Assembly (NCBI GenBank): GCA_900660155.1
Contig: CABFPE010000016.1
Coordinates: 1,695,735-1,759,734, forward strand
From: Hofstenia miamia
Taxonomy: Eukaryota; Xenacoelomorpha; Acoela; Hofsteniidae
Reading direction: 5' to 3'
Length of the DNA: 64,000 nucleotides
The position numbers and the translations under genes were made by a program. How positions within the stretch are numbered: position 1 is the stretch's first letter; each line of letters starts with the position of its first letter. The notes under the pieces are model-generated. The model did no database searches. It saw only the letters and a program-made list of their open reading frames with translations, and was not told the origin of the DNA. This document shows positions 1 to 11,063 of this stretch, piece by piece.

Positions 1-899
1 TTGCGAGTATGTTAAAATAATACTTTGGTTCTGAAGAATCGCTTACTTTTCCTTTGAAAATCAGACCACCCTTCTCTTTGCTAGAACTACCTTCTAATCT
101 ATTAATATCGACAGAGCTCATTCTAAACAACTAGCTTTCACTGAATCAAAGAATTTTCATGGTAAATAAGCAAATAAATAAGAGATAATGTACAAAAAAT
201 TCAATCAACTACGTAAAAAGAAGTTTTAGTGAATTTCAAGCGAAAATATTTGTTATTGTATATGACATATGTCAACTTTTCTAAGATGTCGGCATGCATA
301 ATCTAGACAGCGCTCCTTGTCAATTAGGTATCAAGTCTGTGCAAACTAATACTCTCTAACTAGTTATGCAAATGCATAGAAAAAGATGCATTCGGGAAAG
401 ACGGCAAAAATTAACACAATTTTATGTTTAAAACGATGAAGAATAAGATAGAAATAAATAAGTGCAAGAAATATGCAATATATTTAATTGAATTAACAAA
501 ACATGTAGTACGAGGTTATCACGCGGTAAATATTTTACCACCAAGAAGCATTTAAAATAATTATATTTGTCAAAAGTGTTAGTTATCCTAAAAAAACTAA
601 TTTAATGAAATGAAATGCTGTTTTTTTGTTCTAACAAACATTACTTACAGTTGGTAATTCTTTCAAAACATTTGATTTATATTTTTCACTCAATTTATGC
701 TTCCAATATCTTTATATGGTGCATAGTGATTCATTTGGGAAATTTGTAGATAATATAAAATTCAGGGAATTTATTAAAATTGCAATCAAATGCAGCAGTT
801 ATATTCGGAAACACGGAGTATCTTTCAAATATATTTTAGAATTATAGGTGGGGTTCTTAAAGTTTATTATGCAAATTATAAATCGCTATTAGGTTGTGC
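1..899. other. AT-rich stretch, no gene seen
   Basis: Low-complexity AT-rich sequence with stops in all frames. No motif, terminal repeat or RNA gene was recognised here. Confidence 0.5.
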
Positions 900-1690
900 A
901 TTGTATATTAAAACCCATACAGGATAACAATATGCTTGACAAATGCTAAATCCTTATCCAAAATTATACCGAGATATTTATAGAATTTCACACTTTGTTT
1001 GACAACAGATATTTAAAAATTGGGAAAGGCGTCCGAATATCTGAAGAAGTTTACGACTGCTGGTTTTTCAAGATTTAAGAACAATATATTGTAAGAAAGA
1101 CTTACTGTATATGACTGAATTTCTATTACTAAGGCATACTTATCATTAGAAGTTTTTTGAATATTAGTGTCATTTGCGAATAAGTACGTTGATAAACTTA
1201 AGCAATTTGGTAAATCATCTACTTACATAAGGAACAACAACGGTTCTAAAATGGAGCCCTGTGTCACACCACACGACAACTTTTGAAGTTTAGATGCTGA
1301 TTCATAAATACGTATATATTAAGTAATTTTCAAAAATATGACACACCTGCCCTGTGAACATACTTGTACAGCTTCAGTATTAGTTTATGATCAATAGCAT
1401 CAAATTCTTTCCTTAGATCAATAAATACACAAATGTTCTATATTTTCAATTACTTTTATAAATGCTAATGTATAATGATCTAAATGATTTGAAATAATTA
1501 GTTTATATTTAATTATATACTTGAAAGATCTATTATATAAACTTCGTTAAAATCTTGCTGAATACAGATAATAATGACATTGGTCTATAGTTTGAAGAAA
1601 AGTTTTTAAAACCACTCTTATATATTGGGATTACTTCTGTTGTTTTCACTCATAAGTGCTAATTTTTAATGCCAATGTTAATTAGATAGT
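900..1690 (-). mobile_element. Degraded LINE reverse transcriptase (Jockey/CR1-like)
   Basis: Read on the minus strand, several frames give the ordered landmarks of a non-LTR reverse transcriptase. They are an early YRPMSLLSVFSKIL block (about 1600), motif A as FIDLRKEFDAIDH (about 1410), motif B as GVTQGSILEPLLFL (about 1250), motif C as LFANDT in place of the usual YADD (about 1180), and a late KYLGIILDKDLAF block (about 965). Order and spacing fit a CR1/Jockey-group LINE. The copy is dead: frames shift repeatedly, stops interrupt it, and the second Asp-bearing catalytic motif is altered. No endonuclease domain or clear 3' tail was seen. It is the oldest-looking LINE copy in the window. Confidence 0.75.
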
Positions 1691-2236
1691 TATTGAATTC
1701 ATTAACCGAAAGGGCAGTGCGCCTAAATCTTCCCAGAGAATACCTCCGTGAGGTGGTTCCCGGAATAGCTAACCAGCCATTATGAAAGGCGAAAGACAAT
1801 CCAGAAGGGTGGCGGTGAGCTAACACTTGACGGGCGCGTCACTGTACGGAGTTCCGCAACTATAATGGACGTAACACTAGGGAAGAAGAAGGTGCCACCT
1901 TGTATACTTTGTGCATGTGGGGGCGGTAACGGTCGAGAAACCTCGCTGCTATCAAGCCTGCACTGGTGCCAAATCGTGAGTGCGTCACATATGGAGTCGT
2001 ACAGGGATCACTCTTTGTTTCTAGCCTGTGAGATATGCAAAGACGAGCACTTGCTGTGCCTTTCCTGTGAGGCAGCTTTGTTGTGTCACAGGTAGTTATG
2101 AGCCAACAGCTGCTCTCTTAGTTACCACTGTTAGTAACAGTATTAAGCGACATTATAATAATCAGGCAAAATATTAAGCACCATAATAATAGCTTGTGTA
2201 TTCAAGGCCATTACAATAGTTCACGAAAGTGTATTC
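1691..2236 (+). repeat. GC-richer repeat-like segment with a Cys-rich ORF
   Basis: Base composition is visibly richer in G+C than the flanks, as expected of an inserted repeat. A 76-residue ORF at 1865-2095 carries CILCAC, CEICKDEH and CLSC motifs that could be the remains of a small zinc-binding region, but it matches no family I recognise. It may be the 5' part of a retroelement whose 3' part is the LINE fragment after 2834; that link is only a guess based on proximity. Confidence 0.35.
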
Positions 2237-2767
2237 NACAGATCAGCACTCTGCGTGCCTGGTGTTGCCAGAGGTTTCTCACGATTAAACCGGCCATTGC
2301 GGCATACTTCTATGGGTGACGGTCCGGGCCCGGGTCGTGGATGTACCTACTTATAAATCTGTCGATTGTTTGAGTAACCTCGATATGTACAACTGAAGCT
2401 TTGGTAAGTTATATAAAAATTCATTCATCTACATTTTTCGCATGTTATTCCTATGGAATATATTGATATAAGAGGCAATCCGAACACTATTCGCTAAGCA
2501 ATCTCAGTTTCGCAAGGGAGTGCCCCCAAAAGTTTTTTTATCAAAAAAATACTCAAGACATGGGTTTACTCAGAAAATTTAGTAGGGATGTAACTTACTG
2601 CTTAATCTACTTCATATATACCAAAAAATAACTCGTTTTCAAAATTCTTTTTTGCTTAATATTAGTAACAGTATTAAGCGACATTATAATAATCAGGCAA
2701 AATATTAAGCACCATAATAATAGCTTGTGTATTCAAGGCCATTACAATAGTTCACGAAAGTGTATTC
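2131..2767. repeat. 106-bp exact direct repeat ending at a single N
   Basis: The sequence at 2131-2236 recurs at 2662-2767. The first copy stops exactly at the lone N at 2237. This is the expected pattern when two overlapping contigs are joined without merging the overlap, so an assembly artefact is the likeliest cause. Between the copies, 2238-2661 holds a short GC-rich patch and no gene. Confidence 0.85.
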
Positions 2768-2775
2768 AGCGCCAC

Positions 2776-2783
2776 AATAATAA

Positions 2784-2832
<49 letters not shown>
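2776..2832. repeat. AAT microsatellite
   Basis: Nearly pure AAT triplets directly abut the 5' end of the next LINE fragment. A complementary ATT run lies at its 3' end (about 3814-3838). Confidence 0.9.
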
Positions 2833-2833
<1 letters not shown>

Positions 2834-3853
2834 TTCCAGGGAGACAGCTTAACGCCACTACTGTTCGTAGTTAGCTTAATACCTATCACAGAAGAGTTAA
2901 AGGAGACAGGCATAGGGTATAAGATGGAGAAGAATGGTAGAGCAGTGAGTCACCTGTGGTACATGGACGACCTGAAGATGTATGCTAGTTCAAGGAAGAT
3001 GTTGCAGAAGCAAGCGGAGACATTGGAGAAGGCAAGCAGAGATTCAGGGTTGGAGTTTGGATTAGGAAAGTGTGCAGCAGTGACAATGACTAGAGGTAAG
3101 TGTGTGGATGGGGAGGGCTTGAGGACAAGCAGTGGGGATAAAATTGAGGAAGTCAAGGAGGGGTACAAGTACTTAGGAGTAATAGAGAAGGACAGAACAG
3201 ATCACATGCTAATGAAGATGAGGCTAAGGAAAGAGTACAAGAGGAGAGTAAGTAAGGTACTACAGAAGTCAACATTGAATGGGCAGAACAGCATAAAGGC
3301 AATTAATACGTGGGCGATACCAGTGTTGAGATATTCGGCAGGAATAGTTAGGTGGAATAAGAATGAACTGAGGGAATTAGACAGGGAGACAAGGAAGATA
3401 CTAGCAGCAGAGAGAGCATTCAACCTCAATGGAGATGTAGATAGGCTGTACATGACAAGGCATAAGGGAGGTAAAGGGCTGCTAAGTGTGGAGGAGACTG
3501 TAGAAGCAGAAGCACTAGGGCTAAAGGAATATGTAGAAGAGCAACCTGAGGGGTCCCTACTAGAGGTCACTAAGGAGTTGAAGAAGATAAGAACTGAGGG
3601 TGAAGGAAAGAAGATATACCAGAGTAGGATGGAATCAGAGAGACAAACAAGGTATAGGCAGAAGGCAATGCATGGAGAATACTGGAGGAACCCAGAAAAG
3701 TGTGATAGAGAAGAGAGGAACAAGTGGTTAAAGAAGGCAGGACTGAAGAGAGGAACAGAAGCACTGATAATGGCAGCACAGGAGCAAGCAATAAGAGCAA
3801 ACTGGGTGAAGAAGCATATTATTATTATTATTATTATACATGGAACACATTAA
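2834..3853 (+). mobile_element. 5'-truncated LINE (R2/CR1-type) reverse transcriptase fragment
   Basis: One open frame of about 340 codons starts abruptly inside the reverse transcriptase at motif B (FQGDSLTPLLF). It continues through motif C (LWYMDDLKMYA, the M-D-D form), the thumb (GYKYLGVIE) and a long C-terminal connector (NTWAIPVLRYSAGI, LDRETRKIL, GGKGLLSVEE). The connector is a block widespread in animal LINEs annotated as R2-like or CR1-like, so the clade is uncertain. The 5' half with the endonuclease is missing, as expected from incomplete target-primed reverse transcription. The frame ends by running into an ATT repeat, giving a poly-Ile tail, so the native stop is not certain. The long unbroken frame suggests fairly recent insertion. 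Confidence 0.85.
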
Positions 3854-4329
3854 AATTTTCCAAAAATAATGATTATAGGTATTATATAAAACTAGAAAGT
3901 CAAAATAAAGCTTTAGACAACAAATGTTTACAAAATAAGATCGGAAAAATAATTTGATTGATAAATCTCATAATTATCTTTGATAAATACAATTAGACAC
4001 CGCCACTTCCCGTCTTCCCTAGGATCAGAAATCAAGAGGTGAAAATCACATTTAAACATTTATTTCGCCTTTTCCGTCATCCAAGTTTCTGACAGGCATA
4101 AAGCTATTATATTAAGAATAATTGAAAGAAAGACTTGAACAGATTTCAAATTTTTTCTAAGAAAAACTAACATATATATGAGCAATACTTAAGTTCATAT
4201 TTCTATATTTTACTTCAATATCTCAGCAATAACAAAAAATGAGGTAATTTTTTAACGAATCTTTACAATTTGATATAGGAGGTACAAAAAATAGTTTTAA
4301 CATTTCTATTTCATTACAGCGAAGGTATA
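3854..4329. other. AT-rich spacer
   Basis: No gene or repeat was recognised between the LINE fragment and the palindrome arm. The last bases before 4330 may belong to the arm but align poorly. Confidence 0.4.
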
Positions 4330-4649
4330 GAATAGGGTGCATGTGGAGAAAATGAACACTAAAAATGATGAGAAATGCAATAAAATACGTAAAAGGTATA
4401 AAAAGTAATGGATATAGACCGATAAATTTGCATAATTAACCTAATTCGTAGCACGCGGTATATATTTAAGGACAATAGCACAGAAAACTTGAAATTCATA
4501 AAATAATTACCTATTAATAAACAAATTACAAGATATAAAAGTACATTTATGCAAATCTATACATTTTTACACAAATCAAATCATTAGGTGAAATTTTCAA
4601 ATACATTGTAGGAAAAATATAAATATATTAATTTCAATTATTTAATGTG

Positions 4650-6272
4650 TTTTACAAGGTCAACCATTTCAACCGCAAATTGATTGAAGAAATAGATAGG
4701 TCCAAGCGACGTTGCCTTGAAAATGCTAACACTGCAGCACAATCTTGGAACCTGTATCATTCATTCACTAGAGGACATACAAGTGCTCCTATCACAAATG
4801 TTATTTCTCAATTTTCGGATATCGAGGAGGCTCTTGAAGCTATTGCGAGCAAGTTCCAAAGTTCTATGTCATCTATGCCTCCGTGTGTTAAAACCATTCG
4901 CACTTGCCAGCAGCCCTCCTGCTTCCGTTCCATTTCTCCCATGGACATATTTTACTATATTGATTCTCTTAAGTCCCATGGAACTGGCTCGGATGACATC
5001 GCAAACAAATTGTACAAAAGTATATCCCACCTTGTTGCCGAACCTCTCTGCAATATTATAAACCATTCCTTTAGCACTGGTCATGTGCCTGGTAAACTAA
5101 AAACAGCACGTGTCATTCCGCTTCCTAAAAATACGAATCCTGATATTTCACAGCTGAGACCAATTTCGCTTCTTTCCGTTCCTTCCAAATGCATGGAATT
5201 CTGCGCTCTTTTAACCTTGAAACCACAAATTTTGCAGCATATAGACAATCATCAGTATGCTTACCAGAAACAGAAATCTACTTGCATAGCTCTAATTCAT
5301 GCATTGGACGAAATCACACGTATTCTGGATGACGGCGATGAAGTTTTATTTCAAGCGTTCGACTTAAGCAAAGCATTCGATACAGTTCCACACGAGAGAC
5401 TGCTGAGCAAACTTGCGAAGGTCCTACATCCCTCTCTCATTGCTTGGCTTTCTTCTTATTTGTCACACAGGAAATTTTATGTTTTTCACAATGGACATAG
5501 GAGCTCTTTGTATGACGTCTTGAGTGGTGTTCCCCAAGGATCATTGATTGGTCCATTACTATTCATCTTTTATATGTCTGATCTAGAGTCAAAAAATGGT
5601 TTGTTGATTAAGTTCGCCGATGATTTAACCTCTATCGTTCGCGTAAGTGCAAACAGCACAATTACCACAGACTATGAAAATATTTCCACTTATTGCAACT
5701 TAAATGGTCTCACTCTCAACGAGAAAAAATGTCAACAGATGATCATCAGCACAAAACGGAATAGTACTATTCGCAAGCTTATTCCAGATAGAATTCCCAT
5801 AGTATCTAGCATACGTGTTCTTGGCATCACGATTGACTCTTCTTTATCATGGAAATCTCATTTGGATGCTTCTGTTAAACGTGCAGCTTCTCGTTTCACT
5901 ATACTTAGACAGCTTAAATTTGTATGTTCTGAACAGGATTTACGGTCAATCTTCCAATGTTGCATTGTATCCTTATTTGATTATTGTTGCCCTCTTTTTG
6001 GGTCACTGCCCATTACCCTTGATGTTCAAATCCAACGGGTTCTCAATAGAGGCGAACGAATTATTACCAGTGGCAGAATAAATGCATCTCCTATAATAAA
6101 TAGCGAACGACGAATTGAATTATCACACAAACTTTTCAAGCAAGCAGCAGTGTCAGGACATCCTCTACATGAACTTATGCCTCCTATTCAACATCGCTCG
6201 GGACGTCTGGTAGAATTTCGATGTCGTCTCTCTCTTAGACNCTACTACTACTACTACTACTACTACTACTAG
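4650..6272 (+). mobile_element. LINE (CR1/Jockey-group) ORF2 fragment, nearly intact frame
   Basis: A frame of about 530 residues runs from the linker after the endonuclease through a full reverse transcriptase. It contains RPISLLSVPSKCME, motif A FDLSKAFDTVPH (about 5360), motif B SGVPQGSLIGPLLF (about 5530), motif C LIKFADDLTSI (about 5610) with both catalytic Asp residues, and the thumb block VLGITIDSSLSWK (about 5820). A Cys/His-poor C-terminal region follows. The N-terminal AP endonuclease is absent, so the copy is 5'-truncated. The 3' end meets a lone N at 6241 and then a CTA triplet run. The insertion splits the left palindrome arm; the right arm near 9240 shows the empty site. Confidence 0.9.
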
Positions 6273-6425
6273 CATCATTTCAACCAACATATGCGCTTTG
6301 TTGAGTACATAATTTATTGAGGAAGTTTTTGTGTATAAATATAGAGAATATTTGATTAAATTTTTATGAAAATTTAAATAGTTTTTTTGTTAAATTTTTA
6401 TATTAAGTATATGAATCATGAATAA

Positions 6426-6629
6426 AGCGGATGTTACACGAAAGGCTTTGTCCCGTGGCAAAAGAACTATGTTAAGTGCTCTTTGACATGGTACACAATG
6501 AACTCATGCCCCGGCACATGCTCCGAAAGTAATTATCTTCCAATTATCGCGCGTGGGCAGTGTGCTACACAGAGTGCATTTAACTTAAGTGTTTTGCTGC
6601 CGCAAAAGCCCATCGTGCAGCATCCGCTT
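6426..6629. mobile_element. MITE with about 40-bp terminal inverted repeats and TA target site
   Basis: The termini AAGCGGATG and CATCCGCTT are complementary. Similarity extends about 40 bp inward (GTTACACGAAAGGCTTTG against the complement of CAAAAGCCCATCGTGCAGC). TA dinucleotides flank both ends (6424-6425 and 6630-6631). There is no coding capacity. A TA target suggests the Tc1/mariner/pogo group. The homologous position in the right palindrome arm (about 9070) lacks it, so that arm shows the pre-insertion state. Confidence 0.8.
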
Positions 6630-6775
6630 TATATTCCTTTTTCGAATGTTTGAAGCCCACATTAGATTTCTCTCATGCTTCTTTGATGAGTTTGCAACAA
6701 TTTTATTACAACAAAACCTTATTTTAAGCCGATGTATACATATTTATTTCAACGTTCAATTTCTAAAAAATATTA

Positions 6776-8660
6776 CATTTGACAATGGCGAGAATGGGGA
6801 TTGATTGTGCTTCTCTCTCTCGTAAACTGAGCGCTAATGATGAATGCTTAAACGCTTCTCATGACTTTCTTGTTGACCACTTTGCTATGTTATTTAATGT
6901 AATTTGTAATGATACTACTAAGTTGAAGTCATTAAAAATGTACAAAATCATATATCGAGATATACACTACTTAGATAGTGATTGTTTCTGCAAATCCTTA
7001 GAGAAGGAATTTACCAAAAATTATGCTGAATTAGATACCTTGGACATAGACAAATATTTTGATACTTTAAATTATTTACTTAAAATAGTTTATAATGAAC
7101 ATTGTTCGCTAAAGGAGAAGTATGTACGGAAACGAATGACCTTCAATGGTTGGTTTGATGCTGAAATAAAAAAGTTAAGAGCTCTACGCAGAAAACCAGA
7201 AAAGAGATATCTTAGGTTACGAACTCAGTCAAAAGGGTCATCAATACGAATTTGGGTTCTGATGTTGTAATAAGTATTAAGAAGAAAGAAGAATTTTATT
7301 TCAAATCAATGTTCGAATCTATGAAAGGGAACTTTAGTAAGTTATATCTATTTATGAGCACATTAGATCCCAGTATAACGTTACTTAACGATAATCAAAT
7401 TTCTGCTCAAGAATTTTGCAATTATTTTAATAATAAGACGAATTCTCTCTATGATTCATTAACGAAAAAATCCCTTGACTGCGAAAACATACTTCGCGGA
7501 TGCAATTTTTCTAGTAGATTTGACAGCTTTTCTTCCCTATCTGAACCTGATATAGGGAACACAATATCTGCCATGAAGATTGTAAAATGCGAGCTTGATG
7601 TAATCCCTTTTAAACTAATAAAGTCACATCTTACTATTATGATTAACATATTGCCAAGTATTACACACAAGATTAATCTCTTCCTATCTACTGGCATTTT
7701 TCCCCAAAATGCTAAGATGAGTATAATAACACCTATCTTAACATCGGGTAAGAAAAAGGATAACCCTCTGCATATCGTCCAATCTCTAATATTCCTTGGT
7801 TATCAAAGATTATTGAAAAGACAGCGTGCACGCAATTAGTTTCATATTTTGAATCAAATGAGATATTACCCTCAAGTCAATCAGGATATAGAAGATATCA
7901 CTCGGTAGAAACTATTCTGTTACGAATGAAGAATGATCTCTTAGCTTTTAAATGTAGAAGGTTAGCTGTACTTGCTGTACTACTTGATCAAAGTGCAGCT
8001 TTTGATTTGGATGATCACCAGCTTTTGCTAGATATATTGTACAAATGTGGCATCAGATCGACAGCATTTAATTGGTTCAAATCATATATCTCAGAAAGAT
8101 GAAATTATTATAAGACTGGCTTAACTAAATCTAATATAAATACAGCATTTTATGGCGTACCACAGATATCTATTCTTGGTCCTATTTTTTTATTATTTAC
8201 AATGCATTAATCAGTCATTTTCTCCCAAATGCTGGGATACAACATAAAATGTTCGCAGACACACAATTTTATATTCAGTCACATTTGGATAGGATTAATA
8301 ATGCTAAGGCGGAGGCACTGGACATCATAACTACTCTTGAAAGAAGATTATCCACATTACATATCGGAGTTACTCAAGTTAAATGATGAAAGCAAAAGAA
8401 CAATAAATGGAAAGACCTTAATCATTCCAAAATCTCTCGGTGGTGATCATGAAATTAGCTTCTCGTATAGTGGTGCTAAGCGTTTTAACAATCTTCCAGT
8501 TTATCTTAGAAATGAATATTATTCTATTCAAAAAAGGTCTGAAACACTACTTATAAGCTGAACAGCTTTTTGATTTGAATCTATAGTATTGATCTTATTT
8601 ATAAGCTTTTTGTGCGCATATAAAAGAAATATATTATTATTATTACTATTATTATTACAT
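6776..8660 (+). mobile_element. Degraded LINE (CR1/L2-type) with ATT-rich tail
   Basis: Consecutive open segments at 6779-7270, 7252-7839 and about 7830-8300 read as a LINE ORF2 in shifted frames. They include a linker region with KYVRKRMTFNGWFDAEIKKLR, a palm start (PQNAKMSIITPI), SQSGYRRYHSVETILLRM, motif A LLDQSAAFDLDDHQLLL (about 7990) and motif B GVPQISILGPIFLL (about 8160). Motif C is lost and the C-terminal portion is shortened. The element ends in an ATT/ACT-rich tail at about 8630-8660. At least two frameshifts and several stops are present. It lies inside the left palindrome arm, in what is a TA-rich run in the right arm (about 8970-8992). Confidence 0.8.
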
Positions 8661-9560
8661 AAATACATAATTATAGATAGCGCTTTGTACAGAGAAATCT
8701 TATTCATGGCGTTTTGTAAATATGTGAATTGTCCACATTATTTAAGACAGTGGCTAACTCTGTAAAACATATTTGAATTAAATGAATCTCCTTAGTTTAT
8801 TGCACCTCTTTCAGGAATATGTTAATTACAACACAACAACCATTAGATTTGAATGTAAAAACGAGATATTTCATTAAATCCACTAAGCAATGAGGATTTG
8901 TTGAGTAAAACATAATTGTACAAGAAGACATGAATAAGATTTTTCTGTACAAAGCGCAATCTATAAGCATATATATATATATATATATATACATTGGCTA
9001 AAAATACGGTTTTTTGTAATAGAGGCATAAGAGAAATCTAAGGTGGGCTTCAATCATTCGAACAGGGACTATTATTAATTATTTATGTTCTTAATGTGAA
9101 AATTTTTAACAAAAATACCGATATAAAATTTCATTAAAAATTTAATCAAATATTCTCTATATTTATACACAAAATCTTCCCCAATAAATTATATACTCAA
9201 TAAAGAGCATATATTAGTCGTTATAACAATACGAATAAAACATTGAATCATCGAAATTAATATATTTATAGCTTTAACACATTGTATTTGGAAATTTCAC
9301 CTCAAGTAAATGTTTGAAGTGAAAATTAATAGATTCACACAAATATACTTTTATATCTTGCAATTCGTTTAGTAATAGATAACTTTTTATGAATTTTTCC
9401 TGTGCTATGCGTCCTTAATTATATACAGCGTGCTACAAATTTGTTTAATTATGGAAATATATCTGTCGATATCTATTATTTTTTAAAAATTTTACATATG
9501 CATTTCTCATCGCTTTTACCCTATATTAGTGTTTATTTTGTCCGCGTGCATTCAAAATCC

Positions 9561-11063
9561 TTTTAGTATGTTGGTGGATAGCTCACATTTTGATTTATTA
9601 AGTTATTAACACCATTTTATCCGACTAAATTTCACTGATATGAATATAAACTACAAACATTACACCGTATGAAATTGGAATAAGTTCAATTGGAATAACT
9701 TCTACTTACAAAATTTATTACATGGCACTAAGCTGTAAAGGTTAAGAGTGTTGAATGTGGATGAGTTGGGTCATCCTCAACAAATTTTAAGTAATATTTT
9801 CAAAAAATTTATGCTGTGCATTATTATAACTTTGTATTATTTTGTTTGAATATAATTTGTATTATAATGCAAAATGATTTCTTGCAGTAAATATGGTTTT
9901 TCACATATTTTTTCATTATTTTTCACCCATTATTTGTGGGGGATGAGGGAGGGGCAGGTGTTACCCTAAAACCAACTCTTCAAAACCACCTAAAATTTCA
10001 CAACTTAAACAACAAAGGTGCTCTTAGTTAGTTAATAGCCTTAATAATATATGATTTTCATAGTGTATTTTTCTTACTCAGTGAAATTTAGCGTATAAAA
10101 CTACAATTTAAATTACAAATAACTTATGCCATCTCAAATAGGCGGAAACTTAATGTCAGTCTATCTTTATACATGAAATTTGCCAATCCTAGAATAATTC
10201 ATTCAGCCACCACCATCTAGCATCCTTTTAATATTCTATGGTTTGCTTTAAATTGGCTATATTTTCATCTTAATAAACTTTTCTAAGGAAATAAAATCAC
10301 ATCTCAAATAAAATTCATTCTCAAATTATTGTCTATTCCGAGTATTTTCATATTCGATGTCATATATTTTCATATTTTCATTGTTTGGACAGTTGTATTT
10401 GCAACACAATATGCTTGCAGTTTAATTTTTAAGCTTAGTGATGAGCATATCTGGTCTAAAAAAACAATTCAATAAAGCAAACCAGGTGTGTAGCTATGTA
10501 TTTGCATGTATGTGTGAGTTAAACTTGTGTAAATGCTTATATAATATAAAATAGGTTTTATAACAAACATTTTTTCAAAATTACCCGATTTCTGTATTTG
10601 TGCATAGTAAATGTTTTTCTATTTTGTTTATATTTAATGTTATACTCTAACGCTTCACCTAAATCTTAATATATTTGCAAAAAATTAATAGAAATGAGGA
10701 AATGCAATGTAATTTCAATGGTTCCGATGAAGTTTTGGGGTTAAGTTAGGAGTTTAATAACCAATTTATGACGTCTCTCGAATTGGGACCCCTAAAGTAA
10801 TATAACGAAATGCTGTAACATGATTGTCGTAAGCTTTCCAATAATCTTTAAAATAATACACTTTATCTGAAATTCTCAAAAATATGGCTTGAAAATCCAC
10901 TAAGTTGGGGCGTTATTTTATGATTTCGAGCAATTTTTTTTACTTAGTCACAGATTAAATTAATGAACAAGGATTTGTAATAAACAATGTGCAATTGGTT
11001 CCGCTATACTCCAGAATCACAATTTAAAATTTTTCTGGTGCTCAATGTTCACGCTTATCACTG
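9561..11063. other. AT-rich intergenic stretch
   Basis: No coding frame, terminal repeat or RNA gene was recognised. TA and poly-T runs are scattered through it. Confidence 0.45.

Larger units (their letters stand above)
4330..9560. repeat. Large ancient inverted repeat (palindrome)
   Basis: The left arm is split by insertions into about 4330-4650, 6285-6425, 6630-6775 and 8665-8712. The right arm, roughly 9560 back to 8929, matches its reverse complement in continuous order. Anchors include GTAGCACGC (4450) against GCGTGCTAC (9429), GAGAATATTTGATTAAA (6352) against its complement near 9150, GAAGCCCAC (6652) against GTGGGCTTC (9043), and GCGCTTTGTACAG (8679) against CTGTACAAAGCGC (8946). Arms are about 600 bp once insertions are removed, with many mismatches and small indels. 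This could be a foldback element, the long terminal repeats of an unidentified DNA transposon, or an inverted duplication. No transposase remains in the spacer at 8713-8928. Confidence 0.8.

Noticed and set aside
3202-3800. Minus-strand ORFs overlapping the LINE fragment
   Set aside because: Antisense shadows of a long coding frame.
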